NCBI GenBank assembly: GCA_005809105.1
Contig: SYLI01000027.1
Location: forward strand, 1-64,000
DNA length: 64,000 nt
Reading direction: 5' to 3'
Origin: Verrucomicrobiales bacterium
GTDB lineage: Bacteria; Verrucomicrobiota; Verrucomicrobiia; Limisphaerales; UBA1100
The first letter of the stretch is position 1. Every line of letters begins with the position of its first letter. The notes under the pieces are model-generated. The model was given only the letters and a program-made list of their open reading frames with translations, had not been told where the DNA came from and searched no databases. Of this stretch, positions 63,656 through 64,000 are shown piece by piece. A program made the translations under genes and the position numbers.

Positions 63656-63707
63656 GTGTTGCCTCAGAAACCGGACCTGTGATAGGCTCCTCGCTCGGCA
63701 TTATACA

Positions 63708-64000
63708 ATGAGTGATTCTGAACCAGAACGGCGGGAGGGGCCCTCGATGCGGACTTGGCTTGTCTACGCGGGCATTCTGTTCCTCATCGTGGTGCTCTTT
63801 TCCAACTCCTCGCTGGTAAAGACGCAGGCCAAGGAGTGGAACTACGAGGAGTTCATCCGCAATGTGACCAACACGCCCAGTCGTGTCGTCAAGGGGGTCA
63901 TCCGCCCCCGTCCCAGCGGGCTTTACGAAATCACCGGACACTTTGTCAACGATCGCAACGCCAGCGACCCTCAGCCCTTCCGCATCGAGACGATCATCCC
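63708..64000 (+). CDS. ftsH: ATP-dependent zinc metalloprotease FtsH, N-terminal fragment (runs off window)
   Basis: The start codon at 63708 opens MSDSEPERREGPSMRTWLVY, followed by the first membrane helix (AGILFLIVVLFSNSS) and the beginning of the periplasmic FtsH_ext domain (WNYEEFIRNVTNTPSRVVKG). AAA+ and protease domains lie beyond the window. FtsH degrades membrane and some soluble proteins. Position directly after tilS and the N-terminal topology support this call. Its own weak promoter may lie in the 52-base gap; no -10/-35 pair is convincing. Confidence 0.88.
   Translation, partial: MSDSEPERREGPSMRTWLVYAGILFLIVVLFSNSSLVKTQAKEWNYEEFIRNVTNTPSRVVKGVIRPRPSGLYEITGHFVNDRNASDPQPFRIETII

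Overview
The window is a GC-rich, gene-dense bacterial chromosome segment, most likely from a Verrucomicrobiota-type organism of the PVC group. The evidence is the combination of DUF1549/DUF1553 and DUF1501 proteins, six-bladed propeller 'dehydrogenase-like' secreted proteins, a GldF/GldG-type ABC system with a DUF4340 protein, a 33-residue AURKAIP1/COX24-type protein, and a methionyl-tRNA synthetase without zinc cysteines. I see no phage, transposase, integrase, CRISPR array or rRNA. Genes are tightly packed, many start and stop codons overlap, and no gene-free stretch clearly exceeds 300 bases.

Layout. 1-4.9 kb: 3' part of gyrA, then on the minus strand an operon of a YdjY-like secreted protein, a terpene-cyclase-fold secreted protein and an ArsM-type methyltransferase. 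4.9-9.6 kb (+): alpha-glucan phosphorylase, rlmN, hisH, superoxide dismutase. 9.6-14.7 kb (-): three genes for an acetamidase/formamidase and amidohydrolase-type secreted proteins, two of whose three amidohydrolase domains have lost the HxH metal motif. 14.8-18.7 kb (+): purN, hisG, a 33-residue ribosomal-type basic protein, a TPR lipoprotein and a DUF2203 protein.

18.8-28.5 kb (+): the most unusual locus. It encodes an ABC ATPase, a fused ABC-2 permease/GldG-type protein, a DUF4340 protein fused to a parvulin (PpiC) domain, three tandem single-pass coiled-coil proteins sharing one C-terminal beta domain, a fourth coiled-coil protein without that domain, and a 58-residue lipoprotein. Much of it is translationally coupled, so it probably builds one envelope-associated machine. 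28.5-32.3 kb (-): 5-formyl-THF cyclo-ligase, rarA, metG.

32.4-41 kb (+): a propeller protein coupled to a PDZ-PDZ-M6 protease lipoprotein, then alaS, ribBA and ribH. 41-51 kb (+): a complete aa3/caa3-type cytochrome oxidase operon (cupredoxin-like protein, ctaA, ctaB, ctaD, ctaE, ctaF, two small membrane proteins, ctaC, sco, DUF420) ending in an EgtD-like methyltransferase. Subunits II and III both carry large insertions. 51.2-52.3 kb (-): an atypical dihydropteroate-synthase-family protein and tRNA-Arg(UCU). 52.3-62.3 kb (+): a small unknown protein, a lipoprotein aminopeptidase, a fatty-acid-hydroxylase/serine-hydrolase fusion, a second propeller protein, and DUF1549/DUF1553 and DUF1501 proteins. 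62.3-64 kb (+): tilS and the start of ftsH.

All functional names come from motifs and remembered family features. No database search was possible.
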